From Limnohabitans sp. Jir72 (GTDB lineage Bacteria > Pseudomonadota > Gammaproteobacteria > Burkholderiales > Burkholderiaceae_C), in NCBI RefSeq assembly GCF_003063575.1, contig NZ_NESC01000002.1, positions 62,001 to 126,000 on the forward strand: a stretch of 64,000 nucleotides of DNA, read 5' to 3'. Shown here one piece after another: positions 16,966 through 26,414 of this stretch; position 1 is the first letter of the stretch; every line of letters begins with the position of its first letter. Position numbers and translations under genes: made by a program. A model generated the notes under the pieces. That model saw only the letters and a list, made by a program, of their open reading frames with translations. It was not told where the DNA came from and made no database searches.

Positions 16966-17427
16966 ATGGCCGGTCGAAAACCGCTACCCACCAAAGTTAA
17001 GCAAATCAAAGGCACGCTTCAAAAGTGCCGCACGAATTTGCGCGAACCAAAGCCAATTGGCGACTTGGTTGAACCACCTGATTACATGCCCGATGGGGCA
17101 AAGGCAGCTTGGAGATATGCGCTTGAGTGCGCACCGCCCAATTTGCTCAAGAAGTTGGACATGTCGGTGCTTGAGGTCTGGGCATGTGCTGCAGACCTTT
17201 ATCGAAAGGCTCAAGCGGGCATTGCAAAAACTGGGTTGCTTGTTAAAGCCCCAAACACAGGTGTGCCGATGCAGTCGCCATATTTAGCGATTGCCAATAA
17301 GCAGGCACAGATCATGACTAAAGCCGCTACTGAGATGGGGTTCACGCCTGCATCTCGATCCAGAGTCACATTGCCGATGGAGGCAGCAGATGACGATTTG
17401 GATCCGTGGGCTGATATCGCGGGATAA
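16966..17427 (+). CDS. terS: Phage terminase small subunit, P27 family
   Basis: 153 residues. The N-terminus GRKPLPTKVKQIKGTL is typical of P27-family small terminases, as is the central TKTGLLVKxPNTG-like segment seen here as KTGLLVKAPNTG. It recognises the packaging site and loads the large subunit, encoded 5 bp downstream. Confidence 0.9.
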   Translation: MAGRKPLPTKVKQIKGTLQKCRTNLREPKPIGDLVEPPDYMPDGAKAAWRYALECAPPNLLKKLDMSVLEVWACAADLYRKAQAGIAKTGLLVKAPNTGVPMQSPYLAIANKQAQIMTKAATEMGFTPASRSRVTLPMEAADDDLDPWADIAG

Positions 17428-17432
17428 CTTCA

Positions 17433-19145
17433 ATGGCACAAGACAGTTATGCGGACATTGCCAAGATGTACGCAGAGAGAGTCGTGGCCGGAGAGATTCT
17501 TGCGTGCAAATGGGTTAAGGCAGCTTGCAAGCGACAACTCAATGATTTGAAGAGGTTCAAGGGAAAGTCCAGTCCTTACCAATTCAATCCAAAGCTCACA
17601 AGCAAAAGCGGTAAGAGCTACTACCCGGCAGACAACCTGTGTGCGTTCATTGAACGATTACCGCACGTCAAAGGCCCTCTTGCAGGTGAGCCCATCACTT
17701 TGGAGCCATGGCAAGTATTCATCCTCGCGACGGTGTTTGGTTGGGTGAAGGCTGATGGGACGAGAAGGTTTCGTCGCTCGTATATCGAGGTTCCACGAGG
17801 AAACGCCAAATCAACTTTGTCTTCTGCTGTTGGGCTGTACATGCTTGCAGCTGATGGCGAAGGTGGTGCGGAGGTTTACTCACTGGCCACAACACGTGAT
17901 CAGGCTCGTATCGTTTTCGGGGACGCACAAACCATGGCGCGTCGCAGTCCGGGATTTCGTAATCGGTTCTCGGTGAATGTCGGTGCGCACAACATGAACG
18001 TGATGGCCTCGGGGTCGAAGTTTGAAGCTCTGTCGGCTGAGGGCTCCACGCTAGATGGTCTGAACATTCACTTCGGTTGTGTGGACGAGTTGCATGCGCA
18101 TAAAACCCGCACGGTTTATGACGTTGTTGAAACTGGTACCGGTAAACGGGACAACTCCCTGCTTTGGGTCATTACTACGGCTGGTAGTAACCGTGCAGGC
18201 ATCTGTTACGAGGTCCGCTCGTTTGTGACAAAGCTGCTTGATGAGGTGTTCGAGGATGACACCCAATTCGGAATCATCTACGGACTAGATGACGGTGATG
18301 ACTGGACGACTGAAGAGTCGCTCATCAAGGCTAATCCCAACTGGGGCATTTCGGTGCGCTCGGAGGTGCTTGGGCCTTTGCAAGCCAAGGCGATGCAGTT
18401 GCCAAGTGCGGTGAACAATTTCAAGACCAAACACCTCAATGAATGGGTGAACGCCGACACGGCCTGGATGGACATGCGCTCCTGGGATGCCTGTACCGAG
18501 CACGGGATATTCATTGAGCAATTCGAAGGCCAGCCCTGCTGGATTGGCCTGGACCTGGCCAGTAAGACTGACATTGCTGCCTTGGTGGCGGTGTTCCGGC
18601 ATCCTGAGATTTCGGACGCCTACGTGACCTTTGGCAAGTACTACCTGCCCGAGGACACGGTCAACGGCGCAGGCAACAGCCAGTACGGCGGCTGGATGCA
18701 TTCGGGGCGGCTCATCGTCACCCCGGGCAACGTAATCGACTTTGGCTGGATCGAGTCGGATTTGCTGGACATGGCAACCCGTTACGAGATTCAAGCGGTG
18801 GCCTTCGACCCGTTCCAGGCCACGCAGCTCTCGACCCGGATGCTAGCCGAGGGCCTGCCCATGATCGAGGTGCGCCCCACGGTGCTGAATTTCAGCGAAC
18901 CGATGAAGACGCTTGAAGCCTTGGTCCTGCAAAAGAAGCTCATCCATGACGGCGACCCGGTATTGACCTGGATGGCCAGCAACGTGGTGGCGCATCTGGA
19001 CGTCAAAGACAACATCTATCCACGCAAGGAGCGAGCAGAAAACAAGATAGACGGCATCGTTGCACTGATCATGGCCCTCTCAAGGGCGATCAAACCGGGG
19101 GACTCGGTGGTGCTCGGATCCGACTATGAGTTGATGGTGCTCTGA
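17433..19145 (+). CDS. terL: Terminase large subunit (HK97-like)
   Basis: 570 residues. ATPase part: Walker A VPRGNAKST (120-128) and Walker B-like GCVDEL (215-220). The nuclease half begins near residue 360 with IGLDLASKTDI, whose Asp is a likely metal ligand. It pumps DNA into the prohead and cuts it. Length is normal for Terminase_1. Together with the HNH and P27 genes it forms a standard cos-type packaging set; the packaging mode itself cannot be read here. Confidence 0.93.
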   Translation: MAQDSYADIAKMYAERVVAGEILACKWVKAACKRQLNDLKRFKGKSSPYQFNPKLTSKSGKSYYPADNLCAFIERLPHVKGPLAGEPITLEPWQVFILATVFGWVKADGTRRFRRSYIEVPRGNAKSTLSSAVGLYMLAADGEGGAEVYSLATTRDQARIVFGDAQTMARRSPGFRNRFSVNVGAHNMNVMASGSKFEALSAEGSTLDGLNIHFGCVDELHAHKTRTVYDVVETGTGKRDNSLLWVITTAGSNRAGICYEVRSFVTKLLDEVFEDDTQFGIIYGLDDGDDWTTEESLIKANPNWGISVRSEVLGPLQAKAMQLPSAVNNFKTKHLNEWVNADTAWMDMRSWDACTEHGIFIEQFEGQPCWIGLDLASKTDIAALVAVFRHPEISDAYVTFGKYYLPEDTVNGAGNSQYGGWMHSGRLIVTPGNVIDFGWIESDLLDMATRYEIQAVAFDPFQATQLSTRMLAEGLPMIEVRPTVLNFSEPMKTLEALVLQKKLIHDGDPVLTWMASNVVAHLDVKDNIYPRKERAENKIDGIVALIMALSRAIKPGDSVVLGSDYELMVL

Positions 19146-19149
19146 GGCA

Positions 19150-20634
19150 ATGGGACTTTTCACATTCATCGATCGATTCAGAGCCTCGAGCAGTGACCGA
19201 TCCCCTTGGGGAGACTTCTTCTTTGAACCGGTGTCGGTGCGCAGCGCCTCAGGCATGCGCGTCTCGCCTGACGGGGCGTTGCGGCTCGCGGCGGTGTATG
19301 CCTGTGTGCGCATCCTGTCGGAGACCATGGCATCTCTTCCGGTGGTGGTTTACCGCCAGCGCAAGGACGGAGGCAAGGATCGGGTGATCGATCACTGGCT
19401 CTACGGCCTTCTGGCCCGCAAGCCCAACCGGTTCCAGAACCCATTCGAGTGGCGCGAGATGCTGCAGGGGCACCTGGCTTTGCGAGGCAATGCTTTCTGC
19501 CAGATCATCTCCAACCCCAAGGGAGAAATCACCGAGCTCATGCCGATTCACCCAGATCGGGTGCGCATGGAGGTGATGGACAGCGGGGACTTCCGATACC
19601 GGGTTCGCATGCAAAACGGGGATGAAACCGTATTCCCACGTGGGCAGATCTGGCACCTGCGCGGCCTGTCCTCGGACGGTCTGATGGGCATGAGCCCCAT
19701 CGAGTTGGCCCGTGAGAGTCTGGGCATAGCACTGGCCGCTCAGGACTACGGGGCGCGGTTCTTCACGAACGACGCCAAACCCACGGGCGGCTGGATCGAG
19801 TTTCCGGGCACGTTCAAGGACCCTGAGGCCAAGCGGGTGTTCAGGGATTCCTACCAGGCGGCGCAGTCCGGCTCCAACCGGGGCAAAGTCCTGGTGCTGG
19901 AAAACGGAATGAAGTTCCATGAGGTGGGGGTCACAAACAAGGACGCCCAGTTCCTGGAGCTGCGCAAGTTCCAGATCACGGATATCGCCCGGCTGTTCCG
20001 GGTGCCTCCACACATGATCGCGGACTTGGATCGAGCGACATTCTCGAACATCGAGCAGCAGAGCCTGGAATTCGTCATGCACACCATGACGCCTTGGGCC
20101 GAGCGCTGGGAGGCCTCGATCGAGTCGGACCTCATGCTCGATGGTGACCAACTGGAAGTCGAGTTCGACTTTGCCAACCTGATGCGCGGGGATGCGGCCA
20201 GCCGCTCAGCCTACTACCAAAGCGGTATCCAAAACGGCTGGCTCACCCGCAACGAGGCACGGATTGCAGAAAACCTCAACCCGCTGCAAGGCTTAGACCA
20301 ACCCCTTCGCCCGCTGAACATGGTGGAAGAAGAGGACGCCGATGAGGTCGAGCAGGAAAACGAACCCAACGACTCAGAGCCCAACGAGAACGATGCACCC
20401 TCTGGTGATCAGGAGATGAGCATGCGCTTTCGCAAGCTGGTGCAGTCAAACGCAAGCCGATTGGGCAGGCGAATTGCACGCAAAGGCGTCCTTGATACCA
20501 ATGAGATCCATCTGATCTCCCAGGCCTTTGGGCTCAATGAGAGCCATGTGCGTACCTGGGCGCAACAACAAACACAGCCCTTTGAGGAAAACGCACTGGC
20601 TACTTCCCTGATTCAACTTGGAATGAACACATGA
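19150..20634 (+). CDS. Portal protein (HK97 family)
   Basis: 494 residues, 4 bp after the terminase stop. The central AVYACVRILSETMASLP and DYGARFFTNDAKPTG-type segments are diagnostic of HK97-like portals. A low-complexity acidic stretch (about 393-420, EEEDADEVEQE) precedes a C-terminal extension of some 75 residues that I do not recognise. The portal forms the dodecameric DNA gate of the head. The stop overlaps the protease ATG. Confidence 0.95.
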   Translation: MGLFTFIDRFRASSSDRSPWGDFFFEPVSVRSASGMRVSPDGALRLAAVYACVRILSETMASLPVVVYRQRKDGGKDRVIDHWLYGLLARKPNRFQNPFEWREMLQGHLALRGNAFCQIISNPKGEITELMPIHPDRVRMEVMDSGDFRYRVRMQNGDETVFPRGQIWHLRGLSSDGLMGMSPIELARESLGIALAAQDYGARFFTNDAKPTGGWIEFPGTFKDPEAKRVFRDSYQAAQSGSNRGKVLVLENGMKFHEVGVTNKDAQFLELRKFQITDIARLFRVPPHMIADLDRATFSNIEQQSLEFVMHTMTPWAERWEASIESDLMLDGDQLEVEFDFANLMRGDAASRSAYYQSGIQNGWLTRNEARIAENLNPLQGLDQPLRPLNMVEEEDADEVEQENEPNDSEPNENDAPSGDQEMSMRFRKLVQSNASRLGRRIARKGVLDTNEIHLISQAFGLNESHVRTWAQQQTQPFEENALATSLIQLGMNT

Positions 20635-21557
20635 ACAAACAACTTCTGCTCTCCGAATTCCTGACCACGCCATGGGCGCTGATGCCCGAGCGTTTGCAGG
20701 CCATGTCCGGCATCCTGACGCGCTGGTCTGCGGGCGAGCCGCCCAACGACGAGACCCTGTTTCAAGTCAACACCGATCGTCTGATCCGTGACACCCGAAA
20801 ACAAATGGCAGCCGCCAGCACGGGCACGGGCATCGCGGTGCTACCCCTGTACGGGGTGGTGACGCAGCGCGGCAACATGGTCGATGACATTTCCGGGCCG
20901 GGCAGCACCAGCACCCAGCAGTTCACTTCGGTCCTGCGCCAGATGTTGACCGATGACACTGTGGGCCAGATCCTGATCGACATCGACAGCCCTGGTGGCA
21001 GTGTCTATGGAGTCAGTGAGCTGGCCAGCGAAATCGTCAAGGCCCGCGCCCAAAAGCCGGTCATTGCCGTGGCCAACAGCCTGGCGGCGTCTGCTGCTTA
21101 TTGGATTGGCTGTTCGGCCAGCGAGTTCTACGTCACCCCGGGTGGCGAGGTGGGCTCAATCGGTGTGTGGCAAGCCCACTTCGATTATTCGAAGGCTCTG
21201 GAAGAAGAAGGGGTCAAGCCCACCCTGATTTCAGCGGGCAAATTCAAGGTCGAAGGCAACCCGTATGTTCCGCTCGACGAGCAGGCACAGGCCTTCATGC
21301 AATCCCGTGTGGACGACTACTACAACGCATTCGTTGAAGCAGTTGCCGTTGGAAGAGGAGTCTCGATCAGCGATGTCAGAGATGGAATGGGCGAAGGTCG
21401 CGTGCTTGGCGCTGATGCAGCTTTAGCAATGAATATGGTCGATGGAATTTCAACCTTCGATGAAGTCCTTGCCAAGATGCATTCCAGCATCAAGACCTCT
21501 GTGCCACGCGGTCAATCGCGATTGAAACAAGCGCGAGACGCACTCGCCTTGATCTGA
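20631..21557 (+). CDS. S49 (SppA-like) capsid maturation protease
   Basis: 308 residues; ATGA overlap with the portal gene. SppA-type signatures: DIDSPGGSV (118-125), ASAAYWIG with probable nucleophile Ser154, and SAGKFKVEGNP with probable general base Lys206. It cleaves the scaffold/delta part of the capsid protein during prohead maturation. No signal peptide, as expected for a capsid enzyme. Confidence 0.92.
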   Translation: MNKQLLLSEFLTTPWALMPERLQAMSGILTRWSAGEPPNDETLFQVNTDRLIRDTRKQMAAASTGTGIAVLPLYGVVTQRGNMVDDISGPGSTSTQQFTSVLRQMLTDDTVGQILIDIDSPGGSVYGVSELASEIVKARAQKPVIAVANSLAASAAYWIGCSASEFYVTPGGEVGSIGVWQAHFDYSKALEEEGVKPTLISAGKFKVEGNPYVPLDEQAQAFMQSRVDDYYNAFVEAVAVGRGVSISDVRDGMGEGRVLGADAALAMNMVDGISTFDEVLAKMHSSIKTSVPRGQSRLKQARDALALI

Positions 21558-21631
21558 TTCATTTCATTTTTATTGCATTCCTCCGTTGAGGGGTGCGCCC
21601 ACCTGCGACCCGTTGGTTGCAAACCCTGTCG

Positions 21632-21664
21632 CCGCCTTGAGTCATTTCGACCTGGCGGTTTTTT
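21632..21664 (+). terminator. Possible weak terminator between protease and capsid genes
   Basis: CCGCC (21632-21636) and GGCGG (21654-21658) can pair across a 17-base loop and run into six T (21659-21664). Stem is short, so it may only attenuate; the capsid gene downstream has its own good ribosome site TGGAG. Confidence 0.45.
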
Positions 21665-21684
21665 CATTTCTGGAGAACAAATCC

Positions 21685-23001
21685 ATGAGTAAGCAACTCC
21701 GCGAGCTTCAGTCTCGCAAAGCAACCCTGGTCAAGGACGCTCGCTCCCTGACCGACATCGCTGCCGCTGAGCAGCGTGACATGAATGAGGTAGAAATCAG
21801 TGCATTTGAAGCCCTGAAATCAAAGATCGAGGCAACTTCTGCTGCTATCGATCGAGAGGCAGCCTTGATCTCAGAAGAAGCGCAGATGAACTACACGGCT
21901 CAACTGCCCCATGCTTCTGTGATCACAGTTGTGGATAACGCAGCCGCAGACCTCAAGCATGGCTTCAAGAGCGTTGGCGAATTCCTTAAAACTGTTCGCC
22001 ATGCACAAAATCCTGGTGCCTCGATTGATGAGCGTCTGCTCATCGGCATGAACCGAGGTGCCGTGGCTCCAAGCTCCTTCGGCAACGAAGGTTCTGCCCA
22101 AGATGGCGGCTTCTTGGTTCCTCCTCAGTTTGCACAAGAGATTTTCCAGCTGTCGCTGGGCGAGGACTCCCTCTTGCCTATGACCGACAACGTGGAAATC
22201 ACAGGCAACACGATGGCGTTTCCCAAGGATGAGACCACGCCTTGGGGTACCAACGGCATCCGGGCCTATTGGCAAGGTGAGGCAGCTTCGGCGATTGGCA
22301 CCAAACCAGTGCTTGGCCTGTCGACCCTGCGCCTTAAAAAGTTGATGGCGCTCGTGCCTGTGACGGATGAGTTGTTGGACGACACCAATGCGTTGTCCAC
22401 CTATCTACCCGACAAGATTGCGACTTCCATCCGCTGGAAGACCAATGAGTCGATCCTGTTTGGCTCCGGCACTGGTTTGCCTGTTGGCTGTATGACCAAC
22501 GCAACGACCGTGACTGTGGCCAAGGAGTCGGGTCAAGCAACGCAGACGCTTTTGGCACAAAACCTGGCCAAGATGATCTCGCGCCTGCCACCCGGCTCAT
22601 TTGGCAAGGCCGTCTGGATCGTGAACAACGATGTGCTGCCTGCACTGTTCACCCTCACCTTGGGCAACTACCCGATCTACCTGCCTACTGGCATGAATCC
22701 GGGAGGCATTCAGGTCTCGCCCTACGGCACCTTGCTCGGTCGTCCTGTATTTGTCTCTCAGCACGCCAACACTTTCTCCGCTGCGGGCGATGTGTTGCTG
22801 GCTGATCTGTCTTACTACCAGACGATCACCAAGGCAGGTGGCATGCAAACAGCAACTTCCATGCACCTGTATTTCGATGCGGATCTCACTGCATTTCGCA
22901 CGACATTCCGCATGGATGGCCAATCCAAGATCGCTGCGCCGATCTCCCCCGCTAAGGGCAGCACGACCATGTCGCCCTTTGTCCAACTTGGCGCACGTTG
23001 A
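21685..23001 (+). CDS. Major capsid protein (HK97 fold)
   Basis: 438 residues from the ATG at 21685. The first 100 residues are a charged helical delta/scaffold region, likely removed by the neighbouring protease. The mature domain shows HK97 features such as GGFLVPPQFAQEI and the E-loop/P-domain stretch around KLMALVPVTDELLDD. An upstream ATG-like extension would run through the terminator-like hairpin and is unlikely. Confidence 0.95.
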   Translation: MSKQLRELQSRKATLVKDARSLTDIAAAEQRDMNEVEISAFEALKSKIEATSAAIDREAALISEEAQMNYTAQLPHASVITVVDNAAADLKHGFKSVGEFLKTVRHAQNPGASIDERLLIGMNRGAVAPSSFGNEGSAQDGGFLVPPQFAQEIFQLSLGEDSLLPMTDNVEITGNTMAFPKDETTPWGTNGIRAYWQGEAASAIGTKPVLGLSTLRLKKLMALVPVTDELLDDTNALSTYLPDKIATSIRWKTNESILFGSGTGLPVGCMTNATTVTVAKESGQATQTLLAQNLAKMISRLPPGSFGKAVWIVNNDVLPALFTLTLGNYPIYLPTGMNPGGIQVSPYGTLLGRPVFVSQHANTFSAAGDVLLADLSYYQTITKAGGMQTATSMHLYFDADLTAFRTTFRMDGQSKIAAPISPAKGSTTMSPFVQLGAR

Positions 23002-23030
23002 TCGTCGCCTGAACAATAAGGAGAACTCTG

Positions 23031-23480
23031 ATGTTTCCCAATGCAAAAGGCAGCGAACTGTTTTCGGTTCTGGCCACCCTCGACCCCGTCAGTCAAGCTG
23101 CGGGCACTGCAACGACAGGTTGGGTCTCTGCAGGCAACCATCACAACCTGCTAGCGCTGATTCAAAGCGGTGTCCTTGGCACTGGTGCTACGCTCGACGC
23201 GAAGATTCAGCAGGCAACGGATGCTTCCGGCACCGGAGGTAAGGATGTAACTGGAAAGGCCATCACTCAACTGACTCAGGCCGGTAGTGGCTCTGCAAAG
23301 CAGGCCATCATCAATCTGCGTCCTGAGGATTTAGATGTCACAAACGGTTATGCCTACGTTCGCCTCTCGGTGACTGTGGGCGTTGCCGCCAGCCTGACTT
23401 CTGCGCAGCTGCTCGGCTTCAATCCCCGGTTCGCAGCGGGCGATGCAAGCAATCAGGCAGCGGTCGCGCAAGTCGTCTGA
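23031..23480 (+). CDS. Probable head decoration or structural protein
   Basis: 149 residues, Ala/Gly/Thr-rich, directly after the capsid gene with AAGGAG upstream. No sharp motif, but the composition and position fit head-decoration or minor head proteins of related phages. Function is from context only. Confidence 0.6.
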   Translation: MFPNAKGSELFSVLATLDPVSQAAGTATTGWVSAGNHHNLLALIQSGVLGTGATLDAKIQQATDASGTGGKDVTGKAITQLTQAGSGSAKQAIINLRPEDLDVTNGYAYVRLSVTVGVAASLTSAQLLGFNPRFAAGDASNQAAVAQVV

Positions 23481-23501
23481 TTCTGAGGGGAGACCAATCG
23501 C

Positions 23502-24125
23502 ATGCCTATGCAATTGATCACCCCTCCCGCAGGCGAGCCCGTCTCTCTTCAAGAGGCCAAGACTCATCTGCGGGTGGATTTCGATGATGACGATGGGTTG
23601 ATCCAAGCATTGATCGCTGCAGCAAGACAAGCAGCAGAGACCATCACCAACAGGCAGTTGATGTCTGCACGATGGAAACTGGTTATGGATAGCTTTCCCG
23701 GACCAAGCCTCATGGGCGTGCCCGCTGGACAGCCTTTCTCATTGCCTGGGCATGCCATCCTCATCCAAAAGTCACCCGTCTTGAACGTGGTGTCCATTAA
23801 CTACCTCGACATGGCAGGCGTACTCCAGTCCATGCCTGCGAGTAATTACACGGTCGACACAGCTTGTGAACCAGCGAGGATCACACCTGTGTTCGGTCAG
23901 ATCTGGCCGATTGCTCTTCCTCAAATTGGAGCGGTATCCGTCACCTTCGACGCTGGATACGGGACGGCGGCATCGGTTCCCGAGGGGATTAAGAGCTGGA
24001 TCAAGCTCAGAGTTGGCAGCCTGTATGCGCATCGAGAGGAAGTGGCTGCACTCTCTCGTGGACGTATTGAGCCGTTGCCTTTTGTAGATGGGTTGCTTGA
24101 CCCTTTCAAGGTTTCCTTCATATGA
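23502..24125 (+). CDS. Head-tail connector (gp6-like)
   Basis: 207 residues. The N-terminus, VSLQEAKTHLRVDFDDDDGLI, is the classic phage connector (HK97 gp6 / Phage_connect_1) signature. It forms the adaptor ring under the portal. The stop overlaps the next ATG. Confidence 0.9.
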   Translation: MPMQLITPPAGEPVSLQEAKTHLRVDFDDDDGLIQALIAAARQAAETITNRQLMSARWKLVMDSFPGPSLMGVPAGQPFSLPGHAILIQKSPVLNVVSINYLDMAGVLQSMPASNYTVDTACEPARITPVFGQIWPIALPQIGAVSVTFDAGYGTAASVPEGIKSWIKLRVGSLYAHREEVAALSRGRIEPLPFVDGLLDPFKVSFI

Positions 24126-24472
24126 ACCCAATCAGCGCAGGCATGCTCACACGGCGCATCAAAATCCAGCGCCCCAGCACCATCAAAGATAGTGTCGGGG
24201 CACCATGCAGATCCTGGCTTGATGTTGCTACTGTGTGGGCGGACATCCAGCCGCTGTCTGGAAAAGAAGCCGTAATTGCCAACCGGATCTCAGCGGAGTT
24301 ATCGCATCAGATCATCGTCCGGTACCAGAGCCTTTTTGACAACCCTCAACAGGTGGCACAGATGCGAGTGCTTTACAAGGCACGGATCTTCAACATTCAT
24401 TCGGCACTCAATGAGGATGAAAAGCGCACGCAGATCATCCTGCTGGCGTCGGAAGGGCTTGACGATGGCTAA
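24122..24472 (+). CDS. Head closure protein (SPP1 gp16-like)
   Basis: 116 residues with the beta-rich stopper pattern of the head closure family: N-terminal LTRRIKIQRP, central WADIQPLSGKE, then ISHQIIVRYQ-like stretch. It seals the filled head below the adaptor. It overlaps the next gene by 8 bp. Confidence 0.85.
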   Translation: MNPISAGMLTRRIKIQRPSTIKDSVGAPCRSWLDVATVWADIQPLSGKEAVIANRISAELSHQIIVRYQSLFDNPQQVAQMRVLYKARIFNIHSALNEDEKRTQIILLASEGLDDG

Positions 24473-24953
24473 GCATGAAACGGTCAAAGTCGAAGGGCTA
24501 GCCGAGTTGGCCAAGGCACTCCGTGAGCTACCCGATCGAGTTGCCAAGAACGGGTTACGAGTGTCCGTCTACGCGGGAGCAAAAGTCATTCGAGACGAGG
24601 CAAGATTGCGTGCTCCCAGGGCGGCTCAGTCGCTGGGACCCAATCAGCCTCCACCGGGAACGCTCAAGCGCTCAGTGATCATGAAACACATCCCTGAGCT
24701 TTCAACCCTGACCCGACAGACATTCTTTGTGACCGTGCGTCATGGAAAAAAGTACCTCAAGCAAGGCAAGAAAGGCACCCTTTCGCAGGATGCCTGGTAC
24801 TGGAGATTTCTGGAATTCGGCACGCGAAAGATGCGGGCACAGCCTTTCCTTCGACCAGCCCTTGAGGCCAAGCGACGCGAAGCTGTCCAAGCAATGAAAG
24901 ACCGCCTGTCAGATCGCATCGAGCTTGAGACTAAAGCGCTCAACAGAAAGTGA
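24465..24953 (+). CDS. HK97 gp10-like tail completion protein
   Basis: 162 residues from the ATG at 24465. N-terminal GLAELAKALRELPDRVAKNGLR and the C-terminal WYWRFLEFGTRKMRAQPFLRPAL (in two pieces here) are typical of the HK97-gp10 family. It helps join head and tail. Confidence 0.88.
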   Translation: MAKHETVKVEGLAELAKALRELPDRVAKNGLRVSVYAGAKVIRDEARLRAPRAAQSLGPNQPPPGTLKRSVIMKHIPELSTLTRQTFFVTVRHGKKYLKQGKKGTLSQDAWYWRFLEFGTRKMRAQPFLRPALEAKRREAVQAMKDRLSDRIELETKALNRK

Positions 24954-25291
24954 CTATGCAGGACTTCTACAACGCCATCAAGGATTTGGCGGCTGGCGAG
25001 GTCTATGCGCTTGTCGCCGCTCAAGACGCACAGTACCCAGCCATCGTCTATACGCCCATCGTGCAAGAACACATCTTCGGCATTGATGGTCCTCACGGCT
25101 TGCAGCGCGTGCGCGTGCAGGTCGACACCTATGCCAGAACGTATCAAGAGGCCTTGTTGCTTCAAGACCAAGTCTTGGATGCGCTCTTGGCAGACAAGAG
25201 CACCGTCGCCGATGTGCGCATGGGGCTCTCCGATTTTGAAGAACAGGCCCGGCTGTACCGGGTAAGCGTTGACTACACCTACCACCGGTAG
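24950..25291 (+). CDS. DUF3168 tail terminator-like protein
   Basis: 113 residues from a GTG that overlaps the previous stop (an ATG 6 bp later is the alternative). DUF3168 signatures such as YPAIVYTPI and the C-terminal EQARLYRVSVDYTYH are clear. Members resemble tail terminators (lambda gpU type), which stop tube growth. Confidence 0.85.
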   Translation: MTMQDFYNAIKDLAAGEVYALVAAQDAQYPAIVYTPIVQEHIFGIDGPHGLQRVRVQVDTYARTYQEALLLQDQVLDALLADKSTVADVRMGLSDFEEQARLYRVSVDYTYHR

Positions 25292-25321
25292 AGAGTCCGC
25301 ATCACAAACAGGAGCTAACGC

Positions 25322-25732
25322 ATGAGCAGCACTGCGATTACCGCACAAGGCATCACGATCGCCAGATTTGGCACCACCACCTTTGAGACGATTCCTAACG
25401 TGGTTTCATTTCAAGGGCCAGGAGGTCAAGCCGCCGTCATTGATGTGACAAATCTGGGATCAACCTCAAAAGAAAAGCGAGTGGGTCTGCGCGATGAAGG
25501 CCAACTCTCCCTGACCATGCACTACAACCCCGACGACCTTATTCACCAGGGTCTGCGTCTGGATCGTGCAAACCGAACTCGTCGGCAGTTCAAGCTGACA
25601 TTCACCGACACCAATCCCGCTACATGGTCCTTCTATGGCTATGTCACGCACTTCAGCGTGCAGGGTGGCGTTGATGCCGTGGTGCAAGCGTCCGTGACCA
25701 TCGAAATCGATGGCGAAATTACCGAAGCCTAA
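25322..25732 (+). CDS. Major tail tube protein
   Basis: 136 residues with AGGAG 7 nt upstream. Beta-rich; the middle DVTNLGSTSKEKRVGLRDEG and the later sandwich-like part match small siphovirus tail tube proteins of the lambda gpV/phi-like family. It polymerises around the tape measure. Confidence 0.85.
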   Translation: MSSTAITAQGITIARFGTTTFETIPNVVSFQGPGGQAAVIDVTNLGSTSKEKRVGLRDEGQLSLTMHYNPDDLIHQGLRLDRANRTRRQFKLTFTDTNPATWSFYGYVTHFSVQGGVDAVVQASVTIEIDGEITEA

Positions 25733-25743
25733 GGAATCAAACT

Positions 25744-26082
25744 ATGTTGACCCGTGAACAAATTCTTCAATGCGATGACTTGCCTCGCGAAACAGTGCAA
25801 GTCCCCGAGTGGGGTGGCGAGGTGCTAGTTCGAACCATGACGGGCACTGACCGAGATACCTTTGAGGCGAGCTTGATTGGCAAGGAAGGGCGACTTGAAA
25901 ACGTGCGAGCTCGACTCGTCTCTCTAGCGCTTTGTGATGTAGAGGGTCATCGCCTTTTTTCAGACGCTGACGTTGCAGTGCTTGGTGGCAAAAGCGCCAA
26001 AGCACTGGACCGGGTGTTTGCTGTAGCCCAGCGACTCAATGGCATTGGCTCTGACCAGGTAGAAGCAGCAAAAAACGCCTGA
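25744..26082 (+). CDS. Tail assembly chaperone (lambda G-like)
   Basis: 112 residues from ATG 25744 with AAGGAA upstream. The position between tube and tape-measure genes and the presence of an A-AAA-AAC slippery heptamer 6 bp before its stop identify it as the short form of the G/G-T pair. These chaperones coat the tape measure before tube assembly. Confidence 0.85.
   Translation: MLTREQILQCDDLPRETVQVPEWGGEVLVRTMTGTDRDTFEASLIGKEGRLENVRARLVSLALCDVEGHRLFSDADVAVLGGKSAKALDRVFAVAQRLNGIGSDQVEAAKNA
26070..26076 (+). promoter_or_regulatory. Programmed -1 frameshift site A-AAA-AAC
   Basis: The heptamer at 26070-26076 is in the exact X-XXY-YYZ register of the G frame (GCA AAA AAC). A slip back by one base joins the open T frame without an intervening stop, and the first T residues (RLIAQPSRRFVFRLALALG) look like those of known gpT proteins. 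Confidence 0.85.
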
Positions 26083-26414
26083 TCGCCCAACCTTCGCGGC
26101 GCTTTGTGTTTCGTCTTGCCCTTGCATTGGGCATGACGGTTCGCGAATTGCTGCAACGGATGGGCTCAGATGAGCTTTCCGAGTGGATGGCCTTTTACCA
26201 ACTGGAGCCATTCGGGGATTACAGAGCGGATTACAGATCTGGCGTAGTCGCCTCCACATTTGCCAACGCCCACAGGGCAAAGGATGCGAGCCCATTCAGG
26301 CCCGAGGACTTCATGCCCTTCCTCGAGAAAAAGCGCACCGTAGACGAAACCCCTCTCAATGTGGCCAGGTTCAAGGCCATGTTCTCGCACAAGGTAGTTA
26401 AAAAGCATGGCTGA
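26076..26414 (+). CDS. Tail assembly protein T, made as G-T frameshift fusion
   Basis: The T frame has no convincing start of its own (a GTG at 26106 lacks a good ribosome site and would drop the conserved N-terminus). Read from the slip site it adds 112 residues, giving a 223-residue G-T fusion. The VRELLQRMGSDELSEWMAFY segment is typical of phage tail T proteins. The stop lies inside the tape measure start. Confidence 0.85.
   Translation, partial: RLIAQPSRRFVFRLALALGMTVRELLQRMGSDELSEWMAFYQLEPFGDYRADYRSGVVASTFANAHRAKDASPFRPEDFMPFLEKKRTVDETPLNVARFKAMFSHKVVKKHG

Noticed and set aside
19249..20151. 300-codon ORF antisense to the portal gene
   Set aside because: Shadow of a GC-rich gene; His/Gln/Arg-rich translation with no motif, and the sense frame is a clear portal.
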